From assembly GCA_052161605.1 (NCBI GenBank), contig CP197409.1: 64,000 bases of DNA; one strand, written 5' to 3'. The notes beneath the pieces were generated by a model that was not told where the DNA came from, made no database searches, and saw only the letters and a program-made list of their open reading frames with translations. The position numbers and the translations under genes were made by a program. Of this stretch, positions 17,413 to 27,779 are shown in pieces. Source of the DNA: JBKCUI01 sp052161605 (GTDB lineage Bacteria > Planctomycetota > Planctomycetia > Pirellulales > Pirellulaceae). Numbering within the stretch: position 1 is the stretch's first letter; every line of letters starts with the position of its first letter.

Positions 17413-20400
17413 ATGCGATCAACCTCATACATTTCGCCCCCCACTTTCGGGTTGGCTTTGTTAATTGGCTTTTTGTTGTTCGGCGAAAATGCCCTTGGAC
17501 AGATTCGTTTCAACGAGTCGATCCGGCCCATTCTCTCCGACAAGTGCTTTTTTTGTCACGGCCCCGATGCCGCCAACCGGCAAGCCGATCTGCGACTAGA
17601 TGATCGTGAGGACGCCATTTCCCACGGAGCGATCATCCCTGGAAACCTCGAAGACAGCCAGATTCTGGCTCGCATCCATTCGGACGATCCGGATCTTCAA
17701 ATGCCTCCTCCTTACTCGAAGCTGCCTAAGCTTACCCAGGCGGAGATCGAGCTTTTGGAACAATGGATTCGCGAGGATGCTCCCTATCAAAAGCATTGGG
17801 CGTTCGAGTCTCTCGATTGGGAACGTCTAGCAACCTTTTCAGCAACCGGTCCATCTCAAGCTTCAAGCTCAACGTCAGAGTCCCCTAACTCCCCGATCGA
17901 TTCGTTTGTTCGTTCTGCACTTGAGGTCCGAGGCTTGCAACTGCAACCCTCTGCCGATCGAAGAACCTTGGCGCGGCGGGCTGCGTTTGATGTCACGGGC
18001 CTACCACCCGATCCTGGTTTGTTGAATGAATATCTAAACGCTCCCGATGAGCGGCAAGCTTACGAAAAATACCTCGACAAACTTTTGGCTTCCCCACACT
18101 TCGGCGAAAAGATGGCGGTCGATTGGCTCGATATCGCTAGATATGCAGACAGCTTTGGCTTCCAAGTGGATCGCGATAGACCTATGTGGCAATGGCGGGA
18201 CTGGGTGATCCGCAGCTTCAACGAAAACAAACCCTTTGACCAATTCATTGTCGAACAGATCGCGGGGGACATGCTGCCCGGTGCGACCAAGGATCAAATT
18301 CTGGCGACCGCCTTCAATCGCTTGCATCAACAAGAAAGCGAAGGGGGCTCGGTGGAGGAAGAGTATCGAGTCGAATACGTCGCCGACCGTGTGCAAACCT
18401 ATGCCACCGCATTCCTGGGGCTGACCTTTGAATGTGCACGTTGCCATGATCACAAATACGATCCGATCTCCCAAAAGGAGTATTACGGTCTGTTCGCCAT
18501 GTTTCAAAACATTGATGAAGCCGGATTGTACTCCTACTTCACCGACTCACCTCCAACACCAGCCATGCCACTCTCGAGCGACGAGCAAGACAAAAAGCTC
18601 GACGAGCTGGCCGGTTCGGCAAGACAAGCTTGGGAATCGCTGAAATCCCATCAGAAATCACTGACATCTCAACCAGAAGCTTTGTCAGTAGATGCGTTCG
18701 AGCAATGGCTCGCCTCCGAACGCCCCCCGATGGCTCATTTTGACTTTGATACGCTGGAAGATCGCAAGCTTATAAATCTAATCGCCGCTGATAAGCCAGC
18801 GACAGTCGACGGCGAAAACGCACTTGCCCCTGGCAAGTGCGGTATGGCGATCCAATTCACCGGGGACGACGCGGTCAAAACCACCCTCGGCAATTTTCAA
18901 CGTGAGGAACCGTTTAGCATCTCGCTATGGCTCAAGACACCCGATGTCAAAGAAAGAGCTGTTGTCTTTCATCGCTCCCGAGCTTGGACCGATGCCGCGA
19001 GTCGCGGTTACGAACTTTTGATCGAAGACGGCAAACTAAAGTGGAGCTTGATTCACTTCTGGCCAGGAAACGCTATCTCCATCAAGACCGCCGTCGACGT
19101 GCCTGTCGATGCGTGGACTCATGTCGCAGTCACGTATGACGGGAGTAGCCAAGCCAAGGGGCTCCAGATTTTTGTGAATGGCACACTGGCCGCTACGACC
19201 ATTGAGAAAGATAATCTTACCAAGACGATCGCTGGCGGCGGTTACGATCATATCGATTTGGGAGAACGCTTTCGGGATAAAGGTTTCAAGAATGGACTTA
19301 TCGACGAATTCCGCGTCTATCCCTTCACACTGACAACTTGGGAAGCTCTCCAACAAGCTGATCCAGCATCGGCCAAGACTTGGTTGACGAGAGCTTCTCA
19401 GGATAGCGATCTTTTTGAACGATGGATTGCACCGATTCTGGCCCAGACCGATAAGGCTACGCAATCGCTGGCTGCTGAGCTCAAAATCGCACGAAAGCAG
19501 ATGTATAGCCACCAAGACTCCTTGTCCGAGATCATGGTTATGCGAGAGCTACCAACTCCCAAACCAGCGTATGTACTCGTTCGCGGCGAATACAATCAGC
19601 GTGCCGACGAAGTCTCAGCGATGACTCCTAAGGTTTTGCCACCTTTGGCAGAGGGGCTTCCCAACAACCGGCTAGGGTTAGCCTATTGGACTGTATCTCG
19701 CGATCATCCTCTCACAGCTCGCGTGACGGTGAATCGAATCTGGCAAAGCATTTTCGGAATTGGGCTAGTCAAGACGTCGGAGGATTTTGGCAGCCAAGGC
19801 TCGTTGCCCCTATATCAAAATGTGCTTGATGTCCTCTCCGCACGGTTTATCGCTTCAGGCTGGGACACGAAGGGTTTAGTGAAAACGATTCTCAGCAGCG
19901 ATGTCTATCGACAAAGAAGCGTCTCTGATCGTCAAGATGTTATGGCTGACGATCCCGATAACGAATGGCTCGCGCGGGGTCCTCGGATTAGGCTTGGAGC
20001 AGAAATGATTCGGGATAATGTGCTGGCATCTGCTGGGCTGATCGATCTGTCATTGGGCGGTCCACCGGTAAACCCCTACGAATTGTCGGAATCGTTTAAG
20101 CCCGCAGGACCTTCGGGCGGAAACGGGGTATACCGTCGCAGCTTGTACACCAATTGGCGACGCACTGGCCCGCCGCCAGCCATGATCGCTTTTGATGCCC
20201 CAAGAAGAGCGGTTTGTACACCCAAACGGGAGCGAACTGAAACAGCTTTGCAGTCCTTGATTCTTCTCAATGGTGTGCAGTATGTCGAGGCAGCACGTGC
20301 CCTTGCCGCCCGAGCTTACACTGTTAGTCCCGATGATGAACGAAAGCAAATCGAAACCATTTTCGAGGCTTGCTTGGGACGATTACCCTTTGACCGTGAA

Positions 20401-20589
20401 GTCGAGATTTGTGTGCAATTGCTCAACGAACAACGTGAAATATTCCAGGCCACTCCGGAAAGAGTCAAAGAGTTTTTGAGTGTGGGACGATTTGTAGCAG
20501 ATCCGTCCGTACCCCCAGAAACGCTGGCTGCATTGACGGTATTGTGCCAAACCGTTTTCAATCATGACTCTTGCATCATGAAGCGATAA
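17413..20589 (+). CDS. PSCyt1/DUF1549/LamG-like/DUF1553 secreted cytochrome-like protein
   Basis: A 1058-residue exported protein. A signal peptide (residues about 10-29) is followed by a planctomycete cytochrome C domain with CFFCHG and a distal MPPP. DUF1549 comes next (RRAAFDVTGLPPDP, GEKMAVDWLDIARYADSFGF), then a CARCHDHKYDPISQKEYY heme-type motif, a concanavalin/LamG-like domain in the middle (about 445-640) and DUF1553 (VNRIWQSIFGIGLVKTSEDF). The LamG-like domain suggests sugar or polysaccharide binding. The next gene is a DUF1501 protein 14 bp downstream, the typical pair. The biochemical role of the pair is unproven. Confidence 0.9.
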   Translation: MRSTSYISPPTFGLALLIGFLLFGENALGQIRFNESIRPILSDKCFFCHGPDAANRQADLRLDDREDAISHGAIIPGNLEDSQILARIHSDDPDLQMPPPYSKLPKLTQAEIELLEQWIREDAPYQKHWAFESLDWERLATFSATGPSQASSSTSESPNSPIDSFVRSALEVRGLQLQPSADRRTLARRAAFDVTGLPPDPGLLNEYLNAPDERQAYEKYLDKLLASPHFGEKMAVDWLDIARYADSFGFQVDRDRPMWQWRDWVIRSFNENKPFDQFIVEQIAGDMLPGATKDQILATAFNRLHQQESEGGSVEEEYRVEYVADRVQTYATAFLGLTFECARCHDHKYDPISQKEYYGLFAMFQNIDEAGLYSYFTDSPPTPAMPLSSDEQDKKLDELAGSARQAWESLKSHQKSLTSQPEALSVDAFEQWLASERPPMAHFDFDTLEDRKLINLIAADKPATVDGENALAPGKCGMAIQFTGDDAVKTTLGNFQREEPFSISLWLKTPDVKERAVVFHRSRAWTDAASRGYELLIEDGKLKWSLIHFWPGNAISIKTAVDVPVDAWTHVAVTYDGSSQAKGLQIFVNGTLAATTIEKDNLTKTIAGGGYDHIDLGERFRDKGFKNGLIDEFRVYPFTLTTWEALQQADPASAKTWLTRASQDSDLFERWIAPILAQTDKATQSLAAELKIARKQMYSHQDSLSEIMVMRELPTPKPAYVLVRGEYNQRADEVSAMTPKVLPPLAEGLPNNRLGLAYWTVSRDHPLTARVTVNRIWQSIFGIGLVKTSEDFGSQGSLPLYQNVLDVLSARFIASGWDTKGLVKTILSSDVYRQRSVSDRQDVMADDPDNEWLARGPRIRLGAEMIRDNVLASAGLIDLSLGGPPVNPYELSESFKPAGPSGGNGVYRRSLYTNWRRTGPPPAMIAFDAPRRAVCTPKRERTETALQSLILLNGVQYVEAARALAARAYTVSPDDERKQIETIFEACLGRLPFDREVEICVQLLNEQREIFQATPERVKEFLSVGRFVADPSVPPETLAALTVLCQTVFNHDSCIMKR

Positions 20590-20603
20590 GAGGAACATTA
20601 GCC

Positions 20604-22058
20604 ATGGATTACCAAGATTTGAAACGTGCCAACCAATGGCGTTCTCGGCGTTCGTTTCTAGGCCATACTGGATTGGGGCTCGGCTCTTTGGCGTTAGGTA
20701 CGATGCTGCAACAAGATAGCCGGGCAGACGATCTTCAGATAGACAGCCAAGGCGGAAGTCTATCTCGCTATCACCATCCTCCCAAGGCGAAGCGGATCAT
20801 CTATTTGTTCATGTCAGGTGGTCCATCCCATCTGGATTTGTTCGACTACAAACCCAAACTCAACGAGCTCCACGGCCAACAGTTGCCCGATTCCGTACGG
20901 GGTGGACAGCGACTTACCGGAATGTCTGGCAACCAGTCGTCGATTCCTTTGGTGGGTAGCCCTTTCAAATTCGAACAGAACAAAAACTCGGGGGCTTGGT
21001 TCTGTGAGCATCTGCCTCATACTGCGTCGATTGCAGAGGATCTGTGCATGGTCAATTCCATGTACACCGAAGCCATCAATCACGGACCAGGGGTAACATT
21101 TTTCCAAACGGGAACGCAGATCGCGGGCCGACCAAGTATCGGATCTTGGCTGAGCTACGGGCTTGGGCAGGAGAATCAGAACTTGCCAGCTTTTGTGGTC
21201 ATGGTCACCAAGGACAAAGGGGGCCAGCCGCTGGGGGCACACTTATGGGGCAGCGGTTTTCTGCCGAGCAAGCATCAAGGTATTCTTTTGCGTGCAGCCA
21301 AGGATCCAGTGCTTTACCTCAGCAATCCATCCGGGATCGATGCTAGCGGGCGGCGAATGATGTTGGATCGTCTTCGAGATCTACACGAGTTACAAATGGC
21401 CGAGCAAGGAGAACTCTCCATTCAAAACCGCATCGATCAGTATGAAATGGCGTTTTCGATGCAATCCAGTATTCCGGAGGTGTCAGACCTGTCGTCGGAG
21501 CCCGAGGAGGTTCTCGCTAGCTACGGTCCCGACGTCAAGACGCCTGGTACGTTCGCTGCGAATTGCTTGATGGCTCGTCGGTTGGCGGAGCGTGGGGTTC
21601 GGTTTATTCAGCTCTATCACCAGGATTGGGATCATCACGGCGGTTTGCCAGGTGGCCTGCCCGGTTTGTGCCGGGAGACCGATCAACCTAGTGCGGCTTT
21701 GGTTAAGGACCTTAAGCGGCTCGGTTTGCTAGACGATACGCTCGTGATTTGGGGTGGTGAGTTTGGCCGCACGAATTACTGCCAAGGAAAAATCCAACCC
21801 AATTTCGGCAGGGACCATCACCCACGATGTTTTAGCATGTGGTTTGCTGGAGGCGGAATCAAACCGGGTATCACTTACGGAGCAACCGATGAGCTTGGAT
21901 ATAACGTTGCCGAGAATCCGGTCCACATTCACGACATGCAAGCCACCTTAATGCATTTGTTAGGCATTGATCACGAGCAATTGACTTACAAATTTCAAGG
22001 ACGCCGGTATCGGCTCACCGATGTACATGGCCATGTCGTCAAGGAGATCTTGGCCTAA
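20604..22058 (+). CDS. DUF1501 protein, Tat-exported
   Basis: A 484-residue DUF1501 protein. The ATG at 20604 follows an AGAGGA about 10 bp upstream; an upstream TTG (20571) would overlap the previous gene. The N-terminus has a twin-arginine signal (RSRRSFLGHTGLGLGSLA). Conserved segments are FMSGGPSHLDLFDYKP, IQLYHQDWDHHG, WGGEFGRTNY and GRDHHPRCFSMWFAGGG. The final part (YRLTDVHGHVVKEIL) closely resembles that of the divergent DUF1501 gene at 22167-23612. It forms an operon with the cytochrome-like gene before it. Confidence 0.9.
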   Translation: MDYQDLKRANQWRSRRSFLGHTGLGLGSLALGTMLQQDSRADDLQIDSQGGSLSRYHHPPKAKRIIYLFMSGGPSHLDLFDYKPKLNELHGQQLPDSVRGGQRLTGMSGNQSSIPLVGSPFKFEQNKNSGAWFCEHLPHTASIAEDLCMVNSMYTEAINHGPGVTFFQTGTQIAGRPSIGSWLSYGLGQENQNLPAFVVMVTKDKGGQPLGAHLWGSGFLPSKHQGILLRAAKDPVLYLSNPSGIDASGRRMMLDRLRDLHELQMAEQGELSIQNRIDQYEMAFSMQSSIPEVSDLSSEPEEVLASYGPDVKTPGTFAANCLMARRLAERGVRFIQLYHQDWDHHGGLPGGLPGLCRETDQPSAALVKDLKRLGLLDDTLVIWGGEFGRTNYCQGKIQPNFGRDHHPRCFSMWFAGGGIKPGITYGATDELGYNVAENPVHIHDMQATLMHLLGIDHEQLTYKFQGRRYRLTDVHGHVVKEILA

Positions 22059-22166
22059 GCACAAAGCGAACTGTAGATGAGTAATTTTCCGATTGCTTCG
22101 GATTCTTTCATGCTGCGAGGCGGATCCCCACGTAAAAATCCCTATCGTGATGGTTTAACGACGACC

Positions 22167-23612
22167 TTAACTTAGTATGCCGTGCAACACTTCACCATGC
22201 ACGTCGGTCAATCGAAAATCTCGTCCACCGTATCGGTACGTCAGCCGTTCGTGATCGATCCCTAGCTGGTGCAACACTGTCGCCCACATATCATAGACTG
22301 TGCAGCGATTCTCGATCGCATAGTAGCCCAACTCATCCGTCTGACCGTAAATCGAACCACCTTTTACTCCACCACCTGCAAACCAAACCGAAAAGCCGTA
22401 GGGATTGTGGTCGCGACCATGTGTTCCTTGCGAAAACGGTGTTCGTCCGAATTCACCAGCCCAGACAATGAGTGTCTCATCTAGCAACCCTCGTTGCTTC
22501 AGGTCCTGAATCAGAGCGCTGATTGGCTGGTCAACTTGGGCTGCCATCGCAGCATGCCCCTTTTCTAGATCGCTATGTTGATCCCAAGGATTAGGTCCGT
22601 TGCCGGCACCAATACCACGTGTGAGGCAGCTTAGCTCGATGAAACGCACCCCGCACTCGACAAGCCTTCTCGCCATAAGGCATTGTTTGGCATAAGCGGA
22701 CTTTTCAACATCAGTCGAGTCGACACCGTATAAAGCCAACGTACTGGCGGATTCCCCTGACAGATCGCAGAGATCAGGAACGGCAGTTTGCATACGAAAA
22801 GCTGTTTCATAATTCTGTACTGCTGCCTCGATCTGGGGATCAAACTGGCTTGCGAGTAATCTTTTATCGAGTTGTTTGACCAGTTCCAATTGCCTCCTCT
22901 GTGCATCCCTATTTTTTGAGGGCTTGATGTTACGGACCGCTTCGACTTGATCCGCTTGAATGATCGATCCTTGACGATGAGCGGGTAGGAAGCCCGAGCT
23001 GAACAGACTAATGCCTCCGTGCGGTGCCACTGCCGATCCGCTTTGCAACACAACATAAGCTGGCAGATCTGCATTCTCCGAACCGAGGCCATAAGCCGCC
23101 CAAGCTCCCGCGCTGGGGTAGCCCATAATCGGGAATCCTGTATGCATGAAGAAGTTCGCTTGCGCGTGCTCATTAAAAGGTGCTGTCATCGAGCGGATCA
23201 ACGCAAGTTCGTCCGCGACTTTGGCGATTTCCGGGAACATGCTGCTGATGGGCATGCCACACTGGCCAGCAGGAGTGAACCGAAAGGGACTCCCCATGAT
23301 GTTACCATTGTTGTTGAACATGGTTCGCTCGATCTTCACAGGCATCGGTTTTCCATGATCCCTCGTCAGCAGTGGCTTGGGATCAAAGGAATCAATGGCC
23401 GAAACGCCGCCCGACATGAAACAGAAGATTACATGCTTGGCCTTCGCGGGCCTATGCGTCTTTGGCAAAGCAGCATCCCCGGGCAAGGTACGATCTGCAG
23501 CGGCTCCATCACTGGCTAGCAGGGCCGTCAATGCTGCTGCTCCGAACCCCATGGATGCTCGTTCGAGTGCTTGCCTTCGCGACCAAAATCCATTCGGTAA
23601 TCTGTTGTTCAT
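22167..23612 (-). CDS. DUF1501 protein
   Basis: A 481-residue DUF1501 protein with an N-terminal export signal preceded by SRRQALERASMGFG, a near twin-arginine motif. Family segments include FCFMSGGVSAIDSFDPKP, NPWDQHSDLEKGH, VWAGEFGRTPFSQG and GRDHNPYGFSVWFAGGG. It lies 8 bp after the large cytochrome-like gene on the same strand, so the two form one operon. It is convergent with the DUF1501 gene at 20604-22058, and the two share their C-terminal pattern, so the pairs probably arose by an old duplication. Confidence 0.9.
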   Translation of the reverse strand: MNNRLPNGFWSRRQALERASMGFGAAALTALLASDGAAADRTLPGDAALPKTHRPAKAKHVIFCFMSGGVSAIDSFDPKPLLTRDHGKPMPVKIERTMFNNNGNIMGSPFRFTPAGQCGMPISSMFPEIAKVADELALIRSMTAPFNEHAQANFFMHTGFPIMGYPSAGAWAAYGLGSENADLPAYVVLQSGSAVAPHGGISLFSSGFLPAHRQGSIIQADQVEAVRNIKPSKNRDAQRRQLELVKQLDKRLLASQFDPQIEAAVQNYETAFRMQTAVPDLCDLSGESASTLALYGVDSTDVEKSAYAKQCLMARRLVECGVRFIELSCLTRGIGAGNGPNPWDQHSDLEKGHAAMAAQVDQPISALIQDLKQRGLLDETLIVWAGEFGRTPFSQGTHGRDHNPYGFSVWFAGGGVKGGSIYGQTDELGYYAIENRCTVYDMWATVLHQLGIDHERLTYRYGGRDFRLTDVHGEVLHGILS

Positions 23613-23620
23613 GCTTCTTC

Positions 23621-26600
23621 CTATTTGATAAATAGGAACTCCTTCATCATAAAAAAGGATCTGGCGATATCACTCCAAACTCGCAACTCCGGATCGACGC
23701 TCGATTCCAAGGGGAGAGATTGCAGGAGGATCGTCAAGTTTCGCGATTGCTCTTGTAGTCGTAACCAATCAGTTACCTGATCCTCATCGAGCCACTGAGG
23801 CACAGTCGAAAGCTGGAACCCATAATGAAACGATTGATACGATGACTCAACCTCAACCGGGCTCAAAGCATGATCATAGAGTCGCGCTTCAAAGATTTTA
23901 CCGACTAGCATTTTACCATTCGATGCGGGCAAATGTCTGACCCCCAAGCTAAGGATGGTATCGCCCGGCTCAAAGGCACGAACCCCATCTGCTCGATAGG
24001 ACTTTCCGTAAGGTTTCCCGTCACGGTAGGCAAGTATGGTGCTATCCTCTTCATACACGACGGCTAAATGAACCATCCGCTGGCTAGCATCCGATTCGAC
24101 GAACCCATTAAAAGGCTTTGTTCTAGCAAAGAACTCGCTTCCCGCCATCCAATGTCCTGGCGTTTGCTCGCCAAAAACAATCGCATCGAAGCCTGCCCCA
24201 TCCCTTGTTTGTACGCTTATCACCCCTCCTCCCCGTTGCTGAAAGCTATCGAGTTGCACCCAAGCTTCCAGGGTCTTTTGTCTAAGAGTTCTCGGCATTG
24301 CAGAAGGTGGCAAGGGCTGTGAAATAGCGAAACCTTTCCCATCAACAACCAGAGCCCCATCGATCACCTGTGCACCGTTTTGCAGATCGAGCCGGACCGC
24401 CCCCTCCTCGTCGTGGCGGTTCGAATGCAATGCCGCACTATCAAAAGAAAAACGAACTATTGGCTGCACCGGTGGTGCAGAGATCGTGTCTTCGTTGTTC
24501 TGTTGCAACATCTTGTCGCGAGCCACACCTACAAGAAACGCAATTTTAGATTCGACTAACGATTTCGCCTCTACAATTTCCATTGCTTTAGCCGCTTGCA
24601 ATGCGAGATCTTGTAGCGATTCGTCTCGATATCGTTGGATCAAATCGAGTTCTATTGGTTCTGGATTCCTGGCCAGGGCCGCAACAAACATCTTTGCTAT
24701 GCGATCTCGTGTGCTGAGATCGGCATACTCAGAGCTTTCTAGTAGTCGCTTGGCCCATGCCGTGGTAAGCTTGGTGATCTGAGGGTCGTTCATCAACGCG
24801 AGCGATTGAGCAGGCACGTTGGTGGAGTCCCTGCGACCGACGGTAGCAAACGGCTCAGGAAAATCAAACGCTCTTAAGAATGGATCCAAACTGTTGCGTT
24901 GCACTCGGACATAGAGCCCGCGTCGATTGGATTCTCCTGAAACGGTGGGGCCGAATCGCTGTAAACTGAGTTCGCCCGAAACTCGTAGCAGACTATCGCG
25001 AATTCCTTCGGCATCTAAGCGTCTTACCATCGCGTGGGACCATAGCCGATTGTCGGGATCCAGGGCTGCTGCTTCGGCGGTCGGTACGGAATCAGCCTGC
25101 CATGTTTCAGACAGCACTAATTGTTTGATCAAGGACTTGAGGGAAGTATTCTGAGACCGAAACGCTATGACGAGAGCATCGAGCAACTCTGCGTGAGTGG
25201 GTAGCTCGCCTAGGCGTCCGAAGTTATCAGGCGTAGGAACTAACCCTCGGCCAAACAAGTAATGCCATATTCGATTCACGATGACGCGGTGAGTTAACGG
25301 GTTCTCTCGACGCAGCATTTCATCCACCAGCCGCAATCGATTGAAGTCATTGTCTGGGTCGGTCACGTTCAGAGCAGATAAAAATCTAGGTGGTACCTCC
25401 TGCGCTGGTGATTTGTGGTCCCCTCTTACGTAGAGTTGCTGCTTTCGCTTGCGTGCCTCTTCGATCGTTGGGACTCGGATTGGTACCGGTATGGCAGCCT
25501 CGAGGCTGCGATACTCTGTAAGGAGCTGAAGAATCCGTTGGGATTCCTTTCCCGTTAGTTCGCTGGCTTTGTTCTGAAGAATGTTGGCTGTGACGAGTTC
25601 ATCGAGCATGATCGCCTGCGCGTCCGAGATCGTGCCGTTCTTCCATACCATGACGGCTTGCAAGATTTCGTCTGCCAACTTAGTGGCATCGTCCGAGTCT
25701 TTCACGACTTGTAGCAGCTCGGTCAGTCCCCTAGTCCCTCCCAACTTACTTCGCGGTGGCGAGGTACTTGTTGTCAGCGCAATCTCGCGGATACCGAACC
25801 AGGAACGCTGGCGATCGCTTACGGGCATGGCCGTATCAAGTGCATGCGCGATTTCAAAATGGGCGGAATCTCCCTCCCAGTAAGTCATATCAAGTCGTTC
25901 CCATCGCCATTGGTTGCTGGGCTTTAAGAATGGATAGATACCTCCCATGCGAGGGTAATCTTGGACAACTGCTCGGAGTGTGGCTTCGCCTCCCCCTCGA
26001 ACTAATGCCCAAATATATTGCCCTGGTTCAATTCTGATATCGATCGATGTCAAGCGAGCAGAGTGTTTATCGCTAATGAGTCCCGAGTAAATCCCTCGTG
26101 GTAAAATCTCGCTTAGTATTGAGTCTCCTTCGACTGCGATCCGAAACTCACCCGAAGAGGAAACCATCGGCTTTCGATCGTGAGTCGACGGGAGTCCTAC
26201 TCCACTTGCAATCCAATCTGAGGTGTCGTCATCTTTGCTAAGGTCCCAGGCTCGTTGGATACTGTCCGGATCTATAGAGTCAGAATCGCCAGTCGTTTGG
26301 AGCAACGGCTGTTTGCGCTTATTAGGTTCCTCCATCGGATCTAGAAGCCGCTGCACCAAACGATCTTTGTCACCAAGCCACAGATCGCACAGTCCCTCGC
26401 GAATCTCGCGTTTCAAGAGCTGCAACTTCTCAACATTCATTTCTTGTCGCTCGGAGGTGTCGATCACGATTCGTGCTGGTCGGCATTGATTGAGGGCCGC
26501 ATACAGTGCGTAGTAATCTTCTTGGCTAATGGGATCAAATTTATGATCATGACATCGTGCACAAGACACTGTCAGCCCGAGAAACGCTTTGGAGAAGACA

Positions 26601-27742
26601 TTGATTTGATCATCAAGGAACCTAACTTTCTCATCGAGCGCATCGGTTGGAAAAAAGCCATGAAAAACCATGCGCCAATGCGACATAGCAATCGAAGACT
26701 CATTAAAGCCGAGCTCTGCGTCCACCCTCGGATCGGGGATCAAATCTCCTGCGATGTGTTCGCGTAGCATTTGGTCATAGGGTACGTCGTTATTAAGAGC
26801 GCGAATCAGATAGTCGCGATAGTACCACGCATTATCGATTGCTGGGTCGCCTTCGGAACCATGGGAATCTGCATAGCGAAGCCAATCCATCCAGTGCCTT
26901 GCCCACTTTTCGCCAAACTCCGGTCGAGCCAGCAAACTGTCCACCAACGGTTCCAGGCTCCCTGCCTTATCGATTTCGGAAACTGCAGCGTTGAGTTCTA
27001 ACTCAGAAGGCGGTAAACCGATAAGGTGTTGATAAAGTCTTCGCACCAATTGATGATTGTTGGCGCGGTTTTGTTTCGGGATGTGTGTTTCGGCCAATTT
27101 TTGATCGATGAAGTAATCGATCAAGCTGGGCAAGTGATTCGAAAGTACACGTGTATCCGATTCCAATGAAGCTTGAGAAGAAAGAAGCTTCGGCGCAATG
27201 GGTTGCAAGCTCCACCAGTCAAGTCGACGGGCAAAGGTAGCATCCCAGGAAGTCTGCGATTCGAACTCTTCTTTGGTTGGTGGTGATTGCCTAGGATCAA
27301 TCAATCCATCTCGGATCCATTTTTCGATATCGGCAATCGCTGTAGCGGAAAGTTTAGCGCCTCCTTGGGGCATTTCCATCCCCTCGATCTCGTGCTTGAT
27401 GACGGCAAGAAGTTTGCTGGTTGCCGGCTCACCTGGTTCGACAATAGGACCATCATCACTGCCAGCGAGTAGACCACCTCGCCAATCGAGAACGACACCG
27501 CCATCCGATTGCCCGAGAGAGTTGTGGCACGCGTAGCAGTGTTCCACCAAGATGGGCCTGATTCGCGATTCAAAAAACTCAAGTTGGGAATCGTTTCCGT
27601 ATACAAGCCCCAGAGTTAACGTCAGAGCGAACCCTATCGAATAAGGAACGCGCGTCAGAAGTACGAATAACGATCGATTAAAAAGCGGAAGGCACGGCAT
27701 TTTGCGGAGGGGCGAATTGCTTTCGAGTTTCCTCATAGGCAT
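23621..27742 (-). CDS. PSCyt1/DUF1549/DUF1553/LamG-like giant secreted protein
   Basis: The product has about 1373 residues. A signal peptide ending near TLGLVYG is followed by a planctomycete cytochrome C domain with CYACHN and a distal EMPQGG. DUF1549 comes next (GEKWARHWMDWLRYADSHG), then CARCHDHKFDPISQEDYYALY, DUF1553 (VNRIWHYLFGRGLVPTPDNFG) and a C-terminal LamG-like domain (about 1130-1320). In the protein at 17413-20589 the LamG-like domain is instead inserted in the middle. The frame is open to an ATG at 27790, but that lies inside fliG; ATGs at 27742 and 27736 avoid the overlap. No clear Shine-Dalgarno helps. It is paired with the DUF1501 gene 8 bp downstream. Confidence 0.88.
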   Translation of the reverse strand: MPMRKLESNSPLRKMPCLPLFNRSLFVLLTRVPYSIGFALTLTLGLVYGNDSQLEFFESRIRPILVEHCYACHNSLGQSDGGVVLDWRGGLLAGSDDGPIVEPGEPATSKLLAVIKHEIEGMEMPQGGAKLSATAIADIEKWIRDGLIDPRQSPPTKEEFESQTSWDATFARRLDWWSLQPIAPKLLSSQASLESDTRVLSNHLPSLIDYFIDQKLAETHIPKQNRANNHQLVRRLYQHLIGLPPSELELNAAVSEIDKAGSLEPLVDSLLARPEFGEKWARHWMDWLRYADSHGSEGDPAIDNAWYYRDYLIRALNNDVPYDQMLREHIAGDLIPDPRVDAELGFNESSIAMSHWRMVFHGFFPTDALDEKVRFLDDQINVFSKAFLGLTVSCARCHDHKFDPISQEDYYALYAALNQCRPARIVIDTSERQEMNVEKLQLLKREIREGLCDLWLGDKDRLVQRLLDPMEEPNKRKQPLLQTTGDSDSIDPDSIQRAWDLSKDDDTSDWIASGVGLPSTHDRKPMVSSSGEFRIAVEGDSILSEILPRGIYSGLISDKHSARLTSIDIRIEPGQYIWALVRGGGEATLRAVVQDYPRMGGIYPFLKPSNQWRWERLDMTYWEGDSAHFEIAHALDTAMPVSDRQRSWFGIREIALTTSTSPPRSKLGGTRGLTELLQVVKDSDDATKLADEILQAVMVWKNGTISDAQAIMLDELVTANILQNKASELTGKESQRILQLLTEYRSLEAAIPVPIRVPTIEEARKRKQQLYVRGDHKSPAQEVPPRFLSALNVTDPDNDFNRLRLVDEMLRRENPLTHRVIVNRIWHYLFGRGLVPTPDNFGRLGELPTHAELLDALVIAFRSQNTSLKSLIKQLVLSETWQADSVPTAEAAALDPDNRLWSHAMVRRLDAEGIRDSLLRVSGELSLQRFGPTVSGESNRRGLYVRVQRNSLDPFLRAFDFPEPFATVGRRDSTNVPAQSLALMNDPQITKLTTAWAKRLLESSEYADLSTRDRIAKMFVAALARNPEPIELDLIQRYRDESLQDLALQAAKAMEIVEAKSLVESKIAFLVGVARDKMLQQNNEDTISAPPVQPIVRFSFDSAALHSNRHDEEGAVRLDLQNGAQVIDGALVVDGKGFAISQPLPPSAMPRTLRQKTLEAWVQLDSFQQRGGGVISVQTRDGAGFDAIVFGEQTPGHWMAGSEFFARTKPFNGFVESDASQRMVHLAVVYEEDSTILAYRDGKPYGKSYRADGVRAFEPGDTILSLGVRHLPASNGKMLVGKIFEARLYDHALSPVEVESSYQSFHYGFQLSTVPQWLDEDQVTDWLRLQEQSRNLTILLQSLPLESSVDPELRVWSDIARSFFMMKEFLFIK

Positions 27743-27779
27743 GATTCGCGAAAAGGGGAGGACAGGGGGCTCCCCTCCA

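Noticed and set aside
22059..22166. Small hairpin CCGA/TCGG near 22088 as a terminator between convergent genes
   Set aside because: A four-base stem is too weak to support.
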